Positions 44,461-54,984 of a stretch of DNA of 64,000 nucleotides are shown in pieces. Origin of the DNA: Nematopogon swammerdamellus (taxonomy: Eukaryota; Arthropoda; Insecta; Lepidoptera; Adelidae); assembly GCA_946902875.1 (NCBI GenBank), contig OX336351.1, forward strand, positions 5,417,142 through 5,481,141. The letters are read 5' to 3'. The notes beneath the pieces are model-generated. The model ran no database searches, was not told the origin of the DNA, and saw nothing but the letters and a program-made list of their open reading frames with translations. The translations under genes and the position numbers were made by a program. Position 1 is the stretch's first letter; every line of letters begins with the position of its first letter.

Positions 44461-44463
44461 TTA

Positions 44464-44506
44464 AAAAAAGAGCCTTACAGTAGACACTGTAAGACTCTTT
44501 TTTTTA
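44464..44506. repeat. Short strong hairpin
   Basis: AAAAAAAGAG plus CTTACAGT pairs with ACTGTAAG plus CTCTTTTTTT around a loop of about four bases. A decayed SINE tail fragment (GGATACTTTCATTGTTGGCT) follows at 44508-44560. Confidence 0.75.
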
Positions 44507-44869
44507 ATGGATACTTTCATTGTTGGCTGCATCACTTACTACACCCAGCTGTCAATAAATTGCGTCAGGTGCGCTCATAATTTTTGACAGTCAGTCAAAA
44601 AGAACCAAATCTCGTGCGCAAGAGTCAGGGTTGCGTAACAAATGAGCTGACCGCACGAACGTCCCGACTATCCCGTAACAAAATATCATCATTAACTTCA
44701 CTTGCGTGATCTGGCTGTACCGACCACGGAACCCTTTTGCGATAAACTATCCCCATCTATCCATCCATTATTCTGGACGGTAATAAAGAAAACGGCCTGG
44801 TAGCGTCTGTTTGGTTTATTTAAATATAACAATCATTGGTTCATTCATTTAATAGCTTTACGGTTCTGC

Positions 44870-45200
44870 TCGCGTTAATGATATCACGATGTCCACCAAG
44901 AACCACTGTAATACCGTAGGTGCTCCCTAAGTGTGTTCTATCGCGTATTTCGTGGGGAGTGCTCGGAGGAGCTGTTTGCGATCCCGCCGTCCCGTTTTCA
45001 CCTCCGCACAGAGCGCACTGAGCAGTGATTGCATCCATACGCGCTGGACTAACGGCGGTTGCGTACCAATCGGTTCTGCAGATCTTTCCTTCACAGAACT
45101 AGTAAACTCTAAAACGCTCTCCCTGTCCATATTTCCATTCAAGTGCAATCTCGGATACTTGGGAGGATATGAAATGAAAACGTCATTTAAATCGTCTCAA
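44870..45200 (+). pseudogene. LINE family J C-terminal ORF relic
   Basis: In one frame: FYRVFRGECSEELFAIPPSR, FHLRTERTEQ, a stop, LHPYALD, a stop, RRLRTNRFCRSFLHRTSKL, a stop, NALPVHI. Trp codons have become stops. This is the C-terminal region of a Jockey-like LINE, also present at 46185. Confidence 0.75.
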
Positions 45201-45271
45201 CCTTTTTCGAATTTATCAGTTACAGACAGTACCTACGAATAATTTAAGGGGCAAAATCTGTCGTAAAGAGA

Positions 45272-45568
45272 TTGCAGAATCATTTCATACCCTTGAGAAT
45301 CGATTCAATTTTCTTTTACACCATTGCGTTCCACTTTCAGGGTCACAGCACGCACAGCCGAGACGATTGCGTCAGCGCGATCATTCTTCACTGTCGCACG
45401 CACGACGAAATAGTCATGCGACGGAACCCTTTGACGCTCCTCTTTAAATATGCTCCAATGCGCAGACTTAGGGCAGAATTTCGCCGGAGATTTCAGATTT
45501 TGCTGGAGAGTATATCTATTATTTCAGAACGGTTACTTTTAGGGGGAGCCATTGCGAAGGTGGGATGA
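45272..45568 (+). other. Exon-like segment with acceptor, unassigned
   Basis: A 98-codon frame. TTCCACTTTCAG looks like a splice acceptor, and the residues after it are GHSTHSRDDCVSAIILHCR. This faintly recalls the HS..DC...LSHG stretch of caspases, but the Gly after His is replaced. No donor or neighbouring exon seen. Probably chance. Confidence 0.2.
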
Positions 45569-45681
45569 ATTATTGCAGGTGAAACTCAGCACTTAATTGC
45601 TTCACCGAAGACATCCGGGCCCGTTACAAGAAGAAGATTTCAATCGATCACGTGACCAGCGATTGACCAATCTTTTATCAG

Positions 45682-45895
45682 TAGGATGTGGAGCAGAACT
45701 AGTCAGCTAGTCTGCGTTTACTAGGATGTGGAGCAGAACTAGTCAGCTAGTCTGCGTTTACTAGGATGTGGAGCAGAACTAGTCAGCTAGTCTTCGTTTA
45801 CTAGGATGTGGAGCAGAACTATTCAGCTAGCCTGCGTTTACTAGGATGTGGAGCAGAACTAGTCAGCTAGTCTGCGTTTACTAGGATGTGGAGCA
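45682..45895. repeat. 40-bp tandem repeat, 5.3 copies
   Basis: TAGGATGTGGAGCAGAACTA starts at 45682, 45722, 45762, 45802, 45842 and 45882 (partial). Each unit holds the near-palindrome ACTAGTCAGCTAGT. Units are almost identical, so the array is young. Confidence 0.95.
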
Positions 45896-46184
45896 GAAAG
45901 TAGTCCCGTGCTCGACCGATGCAAATTTAATTCAAAGTCTGACACGCTCTATAATTGTGATTAAGTTATTTATGTATTAGTTTACTTTTAAGATAGTTAT
46001 AAGCTGGATGAATTTAGTTTTAGATTGAATTGAAAAAAATGCTGTAATATTATTTTAGTCAATAATTCAACCTTAATAGGTACATGACTTAATGGTGTAA
46101 AAATTAGCTTTCTACCAATATCTAGGTGTATTTCGAAAAATATACGTATGTGTTAAATTAAAATTAATGAAAATACGACTTTGA
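45896..46184. other. No recognised gene
   Basis: AT-rich spacer. Confidence 0.4.
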
Positions 46185-46475
46185 AGTGTCCTGCAAACTT
46201 GAACCTTTGCAGCTCCGTAGAGACAAAGTTCACTAAGTGTGTTCTATCGACTGTTCAACGGTGAATGCTCTGAGGATCTGTTCGAAACGATCCCGACCTC
46301 ACCATTTCACCATAGGTCCACGCGTAGCAGACAGGGAATACATCCCTTTACTGTAGAGCTGCCTAAAGTGCGGACTAACCGCTCCAGTATTTCTTTTATC
46401 TTCCGCACTGAGAAATTCTGGAATGCACTTCTTCCCGATGTGTTTCCTTCAGTGTACGACTTAGGATCTTAGTAG
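46185..46475 (+). pseudogene. LINE family J C-terminal ORF, open
   Basis: The frame reads VFYRLFNGECSEDLFETIP after one upstream break, then TSPFHHRSTRSRQGIHPFTV, ELPKVRTNRSSISFIFRTEK, FWNALLPDVFPSVYDLGS and a stop. It keeps the FYR...GECSE.LF and FWN.L...VFP..YDL motifs of Jockey-like LINE C-termini. A decayed 3' UTR runs to about 46570. Confidence 0.75.
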
Positions 46476-46479
46476 CGTA

Positions 46480-46842
46480 AAAAGGCATCTGTCACGCCGC
46501 CGGCACGCTTTTGGGCGTCGTCGGCTCAACAATCCTCGCTGACGGCGCCAAGTGTCTCCCGTATTTAGGCCATACGAAAATAATTATGTTTTACCAAATT
46601 ATGAAGTAAAAGATATTACATTAAACCAACAGTACAAAAATTTCGACGTAATAACATTGTAAGGTTGTGAATTTAATTTTCTTTTTATTTTTCTGTTGAT
46701 GTTCTAGTATATTCTCTAAAGTTTTACAGTCAATAATAAAATTAATTGAAATAAACTTACAAGTTGATAAATTGAAGTAAGTAATATAAAATATGAACCA
46801 TATTAATTCGTTCTGAATTACGTAGGTGCCTACCTACTATAA
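46480..46842. other. LINE 3' UTR remnant then AT-rich DNA
   Basis: GCATCTGTCACGCCGCCGGC to about 46560 continues the LINE end. The remainder is unassigned. Confidence 0.45.
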
Positions 46843-46965
46843 GTAGATAGATAGATAGATAGAAATACTTTATTGCTCCAAAAAACATTTAACATAAACA
46901 TACAATAAGAAATTTACGTGAGGGGCAAAGGCGGACTTATCCCTTACAGGGATTACAAGTAATCA
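46843..46965 (-). mobile_element. LINE 3' end (family G) with (TAGA)n
   Basis: The inverse of 27645-27750: (TAGA)n, ATACTTTATTGCTCC and GGCAAAGGCGGACTTATCCC. Confidence 0.72.
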
Positions 46966-47325
46966 TGTATTCATTAAATCGAATTATTAAATCAATATCT
47001 GGAATAAAGTAACTGTTTTCATAGCATATTTTGAAAATCCATATTTTCAATTCCTACAAATTAAAAAGCTCTAAAATAAAATTTTATCACTAAAATTTTA
47101 TTTCAATTTAATAACACTGTTGTGAGGCTGAAATGCGTTTTCCACTCTGCGTGTTTTACAAAATGCAAAATAATTATCAACGGGGCGGTGTCCACAAAGT
47201 CAATAAATTAAAATTTTAATATTGTACCTTCAACGAAATGAGCATTTTGTTCGTGTCTCGGTCCGCTTTTTATTCACTTCATTGGGTAATTAAATTAACA
47301 AGTTTGAATTATGATGTTCAGGCGT
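46966..47325. other. AT-rich stretch without recognised genes
   Basis: Nothing assigned. Confidence 0.45.
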
Positions 47326-47329
47326 TTTA

Positions 47330-47675
47330 AATGCAAAGTACACATATTTTAGCAATGGATACACACATACCACACGCTGTATCCCGACAATCGGGGTAAG
47401 CAGAGTTATCGGTGTTTGACTTCAAGGACTCTGGTAAATTTACAGCACAACACCGACCAACACGTTTCGCAAAGTATTCGGACAAGATAACTATCAAGCA
47501 GCAAGTGAGGCACGTATAGACACAACTGCTGCGTGACTCAGTAGCAGGACCGTGCAAAAGTGACAGGTGGCTATCCTATCACCTTTTATTAGCAGGGCAT
47601 CTTGTCCGTTTCACTTAGTCGCGTTTTAAGACATGTACGGGGAGAGATGCGGTGGGGCTATTCGGTACCTATAGT
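47330..47675 (-). mobile_element. Full-type C-family retroposon (inverted)
   Basis: Minus strand: GTACCGAATAGCCCCACCGC, CATCTCTCCCCGTACATGTC, GACAAGATGCCCTGC, GATAGTTATCTTGTCCGAAT and GGGATACAGCGTGTGGTATG. It is the longest example of the parental type C retroposon in the window. Confidence 0.68.
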
Positions 47676-47774
47676 ATCTATTGCAGCAATGGAATTTAGC
47701 AAAAATCTTTTCATTTTTGCATGTGCTCCTAAGGTCGCTGATGCTATGTATCAGCTCTTGATCCCCAAAGGTGT

Positions 47775-47880
47775 ACATCGGGCGCGGTTAGACTTTCAGC
47801 TAGTGTTCGTTAGACCGTTGCGGCTGGCCGTGGTTAGGATTACACGTATGTTCCTTTACTTATCTTGCGGTTGGTAGGAA
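47775..47880 (+). mobile_element. Decayed SINE type A head
   Basis: CATCGGGCGCGGTTAGAC, TTCGTTAGACCGTTG, GCTGGCCGTGGTTAGGATTA and GCGGTTGGTAGG follow the type A order with many changes. Confidence 0.45.
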
Positions 47881-47939
47881 ATGATATATCAAAGAAATGG
47901 GAAGTGGTAAAAATTCAAATTAAAATGAAGGACCCGCCC

Positions 47940-48343
47940 GATAGGTACTGTTAGATCTAGTATGTATAGTTTGTATATTCTGTCTGTTTTAAGTTTTAAG
48001 CTTTTTAGTTTTATGATGTCTTCCTTCAACCATATTATATGATCTTTGTATATTATTGTAGTTGTAAGTTTGTTTTCTCGGTATATTTATTTGTAGTTGT
48101 AAATTTGTTTGGTTTTCTATATTCACCATGTTATTATTTTTTGATTACCTCTGGTAGGTTGCGGCTGAAAAACAGCGTCAGCTGGGCGCAATCCTAGCTA
48201 GGCATATGCTGAGCCGCTACTTATTTACATAATTGCACTTAGATGATAAGATTAAATGTATTTTTAATGTAAGTATAATGTAAAAAGTGTATATGTGTAA
48301 ATAAAAATATTTTATTCTTATTCTTCTATTCTTATTCAATGAA
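47940..48343 (+). mobile_element. Probable retroelement 3' UTR with (ATTCTT)n tail
   Basis: CTGAAAAACAGCGTCAGCTG, TCCTAGCTAGGCATATGCTG and GTAAATAAAAATATTTTATT with CTTATTCTTCTATTCTTATT. The end structure is LINE-like; the family is not identified. Confidence 0.45.
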
Positions 48344-48344
48344 T

Positions 48345-48655
48345 GAAGGTCGGTCGAAACCACGGAATAAGGATTAGCTGGAAGGGCCATGGAACGTCCG
48401 TACTATTGAACTTGTATTGGATGCGTACCAATCGGTTCGGCAGATCTCGGACTTGAACTGGTAAACTGTGGGACGCTCTCCCTGCCCACATATTTCCCCC
48501 CAAGTATAGTCTCGGGTCTTTCAAGAGAGGCGTGAACAGGTACCTGTCAGGCCGGCATGACATTCCCAACCCCCGCGTACGACCGAATGTCCATGGGCGT
48601 CTTTAGACACCCGGTTGGTTCGGCGACGCCACATGTCGCGCTTTCTATAAAAAAA
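48345..48655 (+). pseudogene. LINE family J C-terminus with complete 3' end
   Basis: The frame reads SLPTYFPPKYSLGSFKRGVN (first residues shifted), RYLSGRHDIPNPRVRPNVHG, RL and a stop. The 3' UTR (TTCGGCGACGCCACATGTCG) ends in an A run at 48650. It is the best reference in this window for the family J end. Confidence 0.8.
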
Positions 48656-48712
48656 ATTGTAGTGAAACCATGATGGCCATTTTACTCTACCACATTTTAG
48701 TCTATAGTACGA

Positions 48713-49116
48713 AATTTTTTTTATGTCATCCGATATCGTTGGCTGAGTCGGAGGGGCCAAAGCACATGCTCCGACCAGCCAATATCACCTCCGAGAAGGT
48801 AGGTGCCATACCAGAGACTTACCTGGATTGCTGGCTATACTGGACTAGAGGAGAACACAACAGAGGCCGCTATGCGGCCATCTTACATCCAGTACGGTGT
48901 TACCAACCCAGTCGGCTACAATTTGAGCCTACCACCTAGTAAGGGGCAAGGGAAGGGACCTACAGTTTTACACCGGTACCGAACCGTGAAGCAGCAGGCA
49001 TAGGTATGCACGTAATTTTTTTCGTCAGAAAAAACTCATTGGTACACGCCGACCGTATTCGAACCTCGGACCTCTCGCATGAGAAGCCGATGCCCAAACC
49101 ACTCGGCCACCCGATG
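48713..49116 (-). mobile_element. SINE, type B, near full length
   Basis: From TTGGCTGAGTCGGAGGGGCC and CCGACCAGCCAATATCACCT to the inverted head (TTCGAACCTCGGACCTCTCG, CACTCGGCCACCCG). Confidence 0.88.
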
Positions 49117-49165
49117 ATTAAAAGTAGTCTACTCAGGCATATTTCTACTCAATAGGTAAATTGTT

Positions 49166-49430
49166 GTAGGCTGGCCGTGGTACCGATTCCACGTAAAACT
49201 GTAGGTCCCTTCGCTTCTTATATACCATAATACGTGGTTGGGTTCAACCTGCCCGCGTTGCTACCACCGCACTGAATGAAAGGTCGTTTGAAACGGCTAT
49301 GTAAATTAGTTAATGTTTTCCGTCCTAATTCACGGTAGCCGGCACGACTAAATGGTAGCACTGACGTGGCACCTAGTTCGTCAAAGTGTTATGGGCTGAC
49401 ATCACGTTTGTTGTAGATGATGTAAAAACT
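49166..49430 (+). mobile_element. SINE, type A body with T-arm, 5' truncated
   Basis: AGGCTGGCCGTGGTACCGAT to GTTATGGGCTGACATCACG. The tRNA-like and 5S-like parts and the A tail are absent. Confidence 0.75.
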
Positions 49431-49529
49431 ACATATCCCATATCCATTCCGAGACATGTCATATTTCATTAGTGAAAGCTACATATAAGTTGGTTGAGCC
49501 ATTTTCAAATTTCAATTTCAATTTCAATT

Positions 49530-49794
49530 CAATTCAATTCTTACAGTCTTTACAGTACAAATTCTTGAATTCAACACTTTACAGACAGACGCGCAAACAT
49601 ACAGAGACCGATAGACAGACAGACGACAAACATAAGAACAGACAGATATATATTTCTAGAACAGTAGAGATTTGCCAGGCAAAGGTTCATGTTGCCTACA
49701 AATTGGTTGGAGTGTGCTAATTATGCGATAATTGTTTTTGGGCCCTCTCCTTTGCCTGCAACGGTCCAGTGTAATTACCATTTGCCTGACCATA
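49530..49794. other. Microsatellite-like and unassigned DNA
   Basis: Contains AATTCAATTCAATTC and GATAGACAGACAGACGACAA runs. No gene. Confidence 0.4.
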
Positions 49795-49975
49795 AGTGTG
49801 TAGACTTATGTAGAGTATAGAAGCACTCTGCAATAATATTTTGGAAACAATCAAGACTGTTGAAATTATAAAAACACTCAATCTTAGATTACAGATTACA
49901 GAAACGCTCAACGGTGTGCAGATTATATAAGCACTGTGTGTGTAATGTATGGAAACACTTGTGGCGACTTGATTC
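49795..49975. repeat. Degenerate minisatellite, part 1
   Basis: Words such as TATGTAGAGTATAGAAGCAC, GAAATTATAAAAACACTCAA and GATTACAGAAACGCTCAACG recur with spacing of about 25-35 bp. They continue at 50700-51130 beyond a type B SINE and a GC-rich segment. Confidence 0.75.
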
Positions 49976-50063
49976 AAGGGAGATTAATATGAACTCGGGT
50001 CGGTCGGTAAGTAAGTATTACTTTTATTTTCGGTAAGTAAGTACAGTAAGCGGTTCGCGATTA

Positions 50064-50462
50064 GCGGCGGGTGGCCGAGTGGTTTGGGCATCGGCTTCTC
50101 ATGCGAGACGTCCGCGGTTCGAATCCGGTCGGCGTGTACCAATGAGTTTTTTCTGACGAAAAAATTTACGTACATATCTACACCTGCTGCTTCACCGTTC
50201 GGAACCGGTGTAAAACTGTAGGTCCCTTCCCTTGCTCCTTACTAGGTGGTAGGCTCAAATTGTAGCCGACTGGGTTGGTACCACCGTACTGGATGTAAGA
50301 TGACCGCATAGCAGCCTCGGTTGTGTTCTCTAGTCCAGTATACCCAGAAATCCAAGGAAGTCTCCGGTATGGCACCTACCTTCTCGGAGGTGATATTGGC
50401 TGGTCGGAGCATGCGCTTTGGCCCCTCCAACTCAGCCACCCATACTGGATTACATAAAAAAA
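50064..50462 (+). mobile_element. SINE, type B, full length
   Basis: The best tRNA-like head of the type: A box GGTGGCCGAGTGG, B box GGTTCGAATCC, then CGTGTACCAATGAGTTTTTT, shared core, type B 3' half and an A-rich end (GGATTACATAAAAAAA). Confidence 0.9.
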
Positions 50463-50464
50463 TG

Positions 50465-50700
50465 TGGTACAGGCGGTAGTGCTGTGTGTGTCCGTGCGGA
50501 GCGAGCGTGCGACGTGGAGCGTGCGCGCATCTCGGTGGTCCGCGGAAGAAGAGAGTGGGGAACGGGGCGCGCCAGCGCAGGCTGAAGTTGGCTGTCATCG
50601 GTGTTGGTTGCCCGGTGACAGGCGCGCTGTGAGGAGCGGCCCGTTCAGACGGTTCGTATGCTGTCGACCTGCTGGGCAGCCGGGCCCCGGGCCCTACACA
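50465..50700. other. GC-rich segment inside a minisatellite region
   Basis: About 235 bp rich in CG (GGAGCGAGCGTGCGACGTGG, GGCGCGCTGTGAGGAGCGGC, CCGGGCCCCGGGCCC). It is flanked by a SINE and by minisatellite part 2. It could be a captured host fragment such as a 5' UTR. The 92- and 199-codon frames are not convincing. Confidence 0.3.
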
Positions 50701-51130
50701 CTTAAGCCTGTTGAAATTATAAAAACACTCAAGTTTATGTAGATTACAGAAAAGCTCAACGGTATGTAGATTATAGGAGCACTTTGTGCAATGTATGGAG
50801 ACATTTAAGCCTGTTGAAATTATAAAAACCCTTAAGTTCACTTAGATTACAGAAAAGTTCAAGGGTATGTAAATTATGGGAGCACTTTGTGTAATGTATG
50901 AATGTAATGCTTGAAATTATAAAAACACTCAAGTTTAAGTTGATTACAGAAACTCTCGAAATTATGTAGAGTATAGAAGCACTCAAACTTATGTAGTCTA
51001 TAGAAGCATTCAAATGCATGTAGTTTATAGAAAGAAACACCCTAATTTATGTGGAATATAGAAGCACTCGGGCTTATGTTGGGGATAGAAGCACTTAGGT
51101 TATGTTGGGTAGAGCAACAGTCAAATAGAT
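50700..51130. repeat. Degenerate minisatellite, part 2
   Basis: CCTGTTGAAATTATAAAAAC, GATTACAGAAAAGCTCAACG, ATAGGAGCACTTTGTGCAAT and further variants; about 110-bp higher-order units decay to about 30-bp units (TATAGAAGCACTC) at the right. Confidence 0.8.
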
Positions 51131-51525
51131 GAACTTATGTAGAATATTGAAGCAGCCAGACTATTTCAACTATGAACAATGTAGTATTTTGTAAGTCGAG
51201 ACAAGTCACTTTGTAAATTTAGATAGAACGCTGCCCTCTCTAAAATATTGTCTCGGTAACTCAAGTTAGGTGCGGTGAAGCGTATTAGGATGCTTTGAAC
51301 CGCCGAAAGTACCCACATGAATATTATAAAACCTTAAATTTTCCCTCTCATAATAAATGGAAGGGACTAATGGGTTTGGTAAAATGTTGCTTAGTAAAGA
51401 AGATTGTCGTCTTACGAGAGGATTTGAATATAAGCTAAGAATTTGTTGAATGCCCTATTTAGGGTTAGCACAGATTACTGTGCTTACCCCGATTGTCGTG
51501 ACACAGTACAGCGTGATGGTACCTA
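51131..51525. other. No recognised gene
   Basis: Unassigned. GCTTACCCCGATTGTCGTGA near 51481 resembles the type C retroposon tail. Confidence 0.4.
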
Positions 51526-51529
51526 TGGA

Positions 51530-51625
51530 AAATCCCTTTGTTGCCCGTGGACCTAGTCGAACAGCTCTGTCGACTGCATCGTTGGTCTCTCGGCACAGAC
51601 ACCCATGTTGGTTTACATAGAAAAT
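51530..51625 (+). mobile_element. LINE family E 3' UTR fragment
   Basis: AGCTCTGTCGACTGCATCGT, CTCTCGGCACAGACACCCAT and GTTGGTTTACATAGAAAA. Confidence 0.6.
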
Positions 51626-52436
51626 GCTGCATAAAAAGTAAGTAAATACTTAGTAAAAATTGCTAGTAACAGAACTCGTAACACAACAGAATAACCAATT
51701 AATCAGCCGTTAAGGGCGGTCCGAGTTGAATGTAAGAGATTTACAGCCGCGCCCGCTCGGGGGCTAATAAAACTGAATCCCGTGCTAAACACACCCATTT
51801 GGAGGCGAAGGTCTTGCATTACGGCCGGCCGCAAGTCAGCCACGTGTCATGAAAAGTTTTCAGAACTCAGATTTTCACGTTTTTAACTTGATAAATCAGA
51901 CAAAATATACATATTTAACCCGAATCTACATAATAATTAATATTAGCACCTACCAATATTAACACTAAAAGCATCAAATTAATAACCAAACACTTATGAA
52001 ATAAAATTGTATTGTTTACAAAACTGAAATGTCGTAAGTAGGTATACATGTTAAGTTATAATCGTGTTGTGACCAGCTGTAAGAATGGAAACACTGCTAC
52101 TAGTTAAGCAATAAATTTAAAAACGAATGCAATATTGTGTTAGGTACCTAATATTCACCTTTGTAATTAATGTTTTAGCAAGAGTAGTGTAAATGTAAAT
52201 TAAAGACGTATATGTAATACTTTAGGAATCTATTTAATGTAATAATTGTAGTATAGGATTTGTTTAATACCTATATACAGGTAACAGGTAAATATTACAG
52301 GGTATGTTTGTAAAATTATAATATGTACTTCTATATGTAGGAACTTCACTGGTTTAGTTTTTCTTCTTTTATGTTATTTTTATCTTCAAACTGTGTGTTT
52401 CTTTAAATAAAAAATGAAAAAAAAAAATAAAATAAT
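51626..52436. other. No recognised gene
   Basis: A GC-richer part at 51710-51850, then AT-rich DNA. Nothing assigned. Confidence 0.45.
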
Positions 52437-52444
52437 ATTATATC

Positions 52445-53410
52445 CACTGGCGGCTGGTCCTAAAGTGCGCTCGTGCGCCGCACTACCATACCACGAGAAG
52501 TCTTCACTTCACTCAAAATAAGTAATATCTTACAACATACCTACATTAAAACCATAAAGATCGTACTCCAAATTAATACGAATGTGAATTCGACCTTATT
52601 TTATAGATCACAAGACACTTTTTTGCGAGTAAACGCGCGCCCCGTGCGGAATCGGAAAGCGCACGCGGGTCTCCCATAATGAATGTATGGAGATCGGCAA
52701 AACACCGCTGGCGCGTGAGACAAAAGATACTTCATAGAATCAGTAAGGGCCGAAATGGAGTTCTGCGTGCGGCGCACGAGCGGCAAACAAGGACGCTATA
52801 TCGTGAATAGCCGCGCGTGCGACACGTCGCGTCGCGAGCGATTCGTTTTGCACGAGTCCGTCTACCTAGCTAGCTAGAGTCAGCGCGCTGTGACGCTGTC
52901 ATGTGATGTTGATGTCACATACCCGTTAGCACGCGAATATTTAAAATGGGATATGGTTAGGTTTTGTGCTTTCTGTCATGTGATACTGTGAATTAAGTGG
53001 TGCCGATATTTGCCTAAGCGTTGGTTAAAGGTAAGGCTTTGCAATCAGGTGACCCGGGTTCAATTCCTACTTTTCAAATGCTTTTATTTTTATATATTTT
53101 TTAACTATTTTTGGGACATTGGTATTGTTTTCTTTTTGAAAGCTGCAGTAGTGTTGTGGTCTATGTGTGTGTTCATAAAGGTACTATAAATGAGTTAAAA
53201 AACTTGTTTGGATTTATTTTCCTGTTTTTTGCAACTCATTGAGTGTCTTGAGAATATTCATACTAGGTAAGTACTTAGCACAATGCAGGCCTTTAAAAAA
53301 TTCGGAAGTCGCGATCTTAAAATAACATTGGGAATGTGTTGGGAAATTAGGTATTTAAGTAGGTAGGTACTTAGCGCACTACCGGTCACTGATGTCACCA
53401 GCCGCCACTG
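52445..53410. mobile_element. hAT-like non-autonomous element, 966 bp, with 8-bp duplication
   Basis: Left end CACTGGCGGCTGGT and complement of the right end CAGTGGCGGCTGGT form a 14-bp TIR with one mismatch. CAGTGGCGG is a typical insect hAT terminus. ATTATATC flanks both sides (52437-52444 and 53411-53418). The interior has no transposase. It includes a tRNA-like stretch near 53005-53075 with B-box-like GGGTTCAATTCC. Confidence 0.88.
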
Positions 53411-53464
53411 ATTATATCTATGTATTTCATAAGTTTTTTCTCCACAATACATAATTTACCTTTA

Positions 53465-53605
53465 ATAGTGAAACAGAAGAACAGTCTGCTGGTAATGCAC
53501 CTAATTCCAACCAAACAGATTCTCCATTGTCTAAATCCACAAAGGCGAGCCGGCGCGGTGAAGAATGGAAGAGTTTAGGCCAGGCAATATAACTCTGACA
53601 AATTG
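53465..53605 (+). other. Exon-like segment, unassigned
   Basis: After TTTACCTTTAATAG, which looks like an acceptor, the frame reads ETEEQSAGNAPNSNQTDSPL, then SKSTKASRRGEEWKSLGQAI and a stop. The composition is protein-like. No donor or neighbouring exon is evident, and a retroposed fragment is possible. Confidence 0.25.
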
Positions 53606-53721
53606 AAATCACGTTACCAGGAGATAAGCAAAGTGAGGGGGCTTAGCGCATAGAAGACGTCGAGTGGAGCGGCGCGCGGGAGATACGGAAAGTACTGCGT
53701 TCAGTGTTCAGTAAAATTACA

Positions 53722-53915
53722 AGTCACTAGGGTTGATACCACGGTAGTAAACGAAGTATGCCCGCGCAGCAGCGTCGACTCTGTTTTCCTCTAGTCTGGC
53801 ATTGCCAGCAATCGAGAGCAGAATCTTCGGTATGGCTGGCACCTTCTTGAAGGTGATATGGACTGATCAGAGCATGAACCCCTCTGACTCAGTCTATCAC
53901 ACCAAATTGCAAAAA
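53722..53915 (+). mobile_element. SINE type B 3' half, 5' truncated
   Basis: GGTTGATACCACGGTAGTA, CGCGCAGCAGCGTCGACTCT, AATCTTCGGTATGGCTGGCA and CCTCTGACTCAGTC. Diverged. Confidence 0.65.
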
Positions 53916-54154
53916 TAACATTACTTTGTTAAACAATATTATAAATGATATAAAACGAAAAATTCGGGTTTTATAATTATTTTTATTATTTTTTTATAAA
54001 ATTAATCGGAACGATTAAATGGAACGAGGTTCCTTTAACTTTAGATTATTTAATAAATAACAGGCACAAATATATAAATTAACAACGTTTTAGAGTAATT
54101 AAATAAAAAAAAATATGACGTCTAATTCTGCTACTTCAGTCATTAACTTTTTAC
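53916..54154. other. AT-rich spacer
   Basis: Nothing assigned. Confidence 0.4.
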
Positions 54155-54475
54155 TTTTTTTATGGAAACTGACACGGTTGGCTACATCACCTACAACATG
54201 CGTGATGTCAGCCCCATAACACCGGGTGAACTTGCTGCCACGTCAGTGCTTCCCTTCGGTCGTGCCGACTACACTGAACTGGACGGAAAACACAAACTAT
54301 TTACATAGCCGTTTCGACCGACCTTTCATTCAGTGCGGTGGTACCAACCCGGGCGGGTTAAACCCTACCACCTAGTAAGGTAAGAAGGGAAGGGACCTAC
54401 AGTTTAAGGTGGAATTCGAACCACGGTCAGCATCCAACGGTCGGGCCGCGGGCGGTCACCCATCCAAGTGTGTTT
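54155..54475 (-). mobile_element. SINE, type A, inverted, 5' truncated
   Basis: T-run and ATGGAAACTGACACGGTTGG, body, T-arm (GGAATTCGAACCACGGTCAG), ending in the 5S-like block at GGTCACCCATCCAAGTG. Confidence 0.88.
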
Positions 54476-54690
54476 GCGATAGAAGTGCGTTCACTCATCC
54501 GCACCGCACGGACCGCACGCATCGGAGGAGCGTCACGATGCCGACGTGTGGATGACGTAATGAATCTGTATGCAAATGACGGTCGCGTCGTCAATCCCAC
54601 AGCGACAGGAACAAGGTTTGAGGAGCTTTGAGGATCAGGCGGTGTAGGTAGACAATCATATCAGGTTCCTTCATAAACATGATAAATAAA
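54476..54690. other. No recognised gene
   Basis: Unassigned, moderately GC-rich. Confidence 0.4.
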
Positions 54691-54693
54691 TTT

Positions 54694-54940
54694 CAGCCCG
54701 AGTAGCTCAGTGGTGCGGTTTGTCGACTGTCGATCGGGATCATGAAGCACACCTGGGCGCGGTCAGTACTTTGATGTAACCGTAGGAGGCTAACCGTGGT
54801 TCGGATTCCACGTAAAACTGTGGGTCGCTTCCCTTCCTGCCTTAATAGTTGATAGGGTTAACCCGCCCGGGTTGGTACCACCGCACTGAATTAAACGTCG
54901 GTTGCAAGGGCTATGTAAATAGTTCGTATTTTCCGTTTAG
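54694..54940 (+). mobile_element. SINE, type A, 3' truncated
   Basis: Head CAGCCCGAGTAGCTCAGTGG, 5S-like block with GATCATGAAGCACACC and GGGCGCGGTCAGTACTTTG, a deletion where GGGTGACCGCTCG should be, T-arm, body to TTTTCCGTTTAGCAG. Confidence 0.85.
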
Positions 54941-54984
54941 CAGCTTACTTCGAAAAGCCGTTAGTGCATACTATGAGGGCATGT

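Noticed and set aside
50064..50140. tRNA-Leu or tRNA-Ser gene
   Set aside because: A and B boxes are present, but the acceptor stem does not close and a SINE body follows; other copies behave as dispersed repeats.
50242..50841. 199-codon minus-strand frame
   Set aside because: It runs across a minisatellite, a GC-rich segment and the antisense of a SINE; no single coherent domain.
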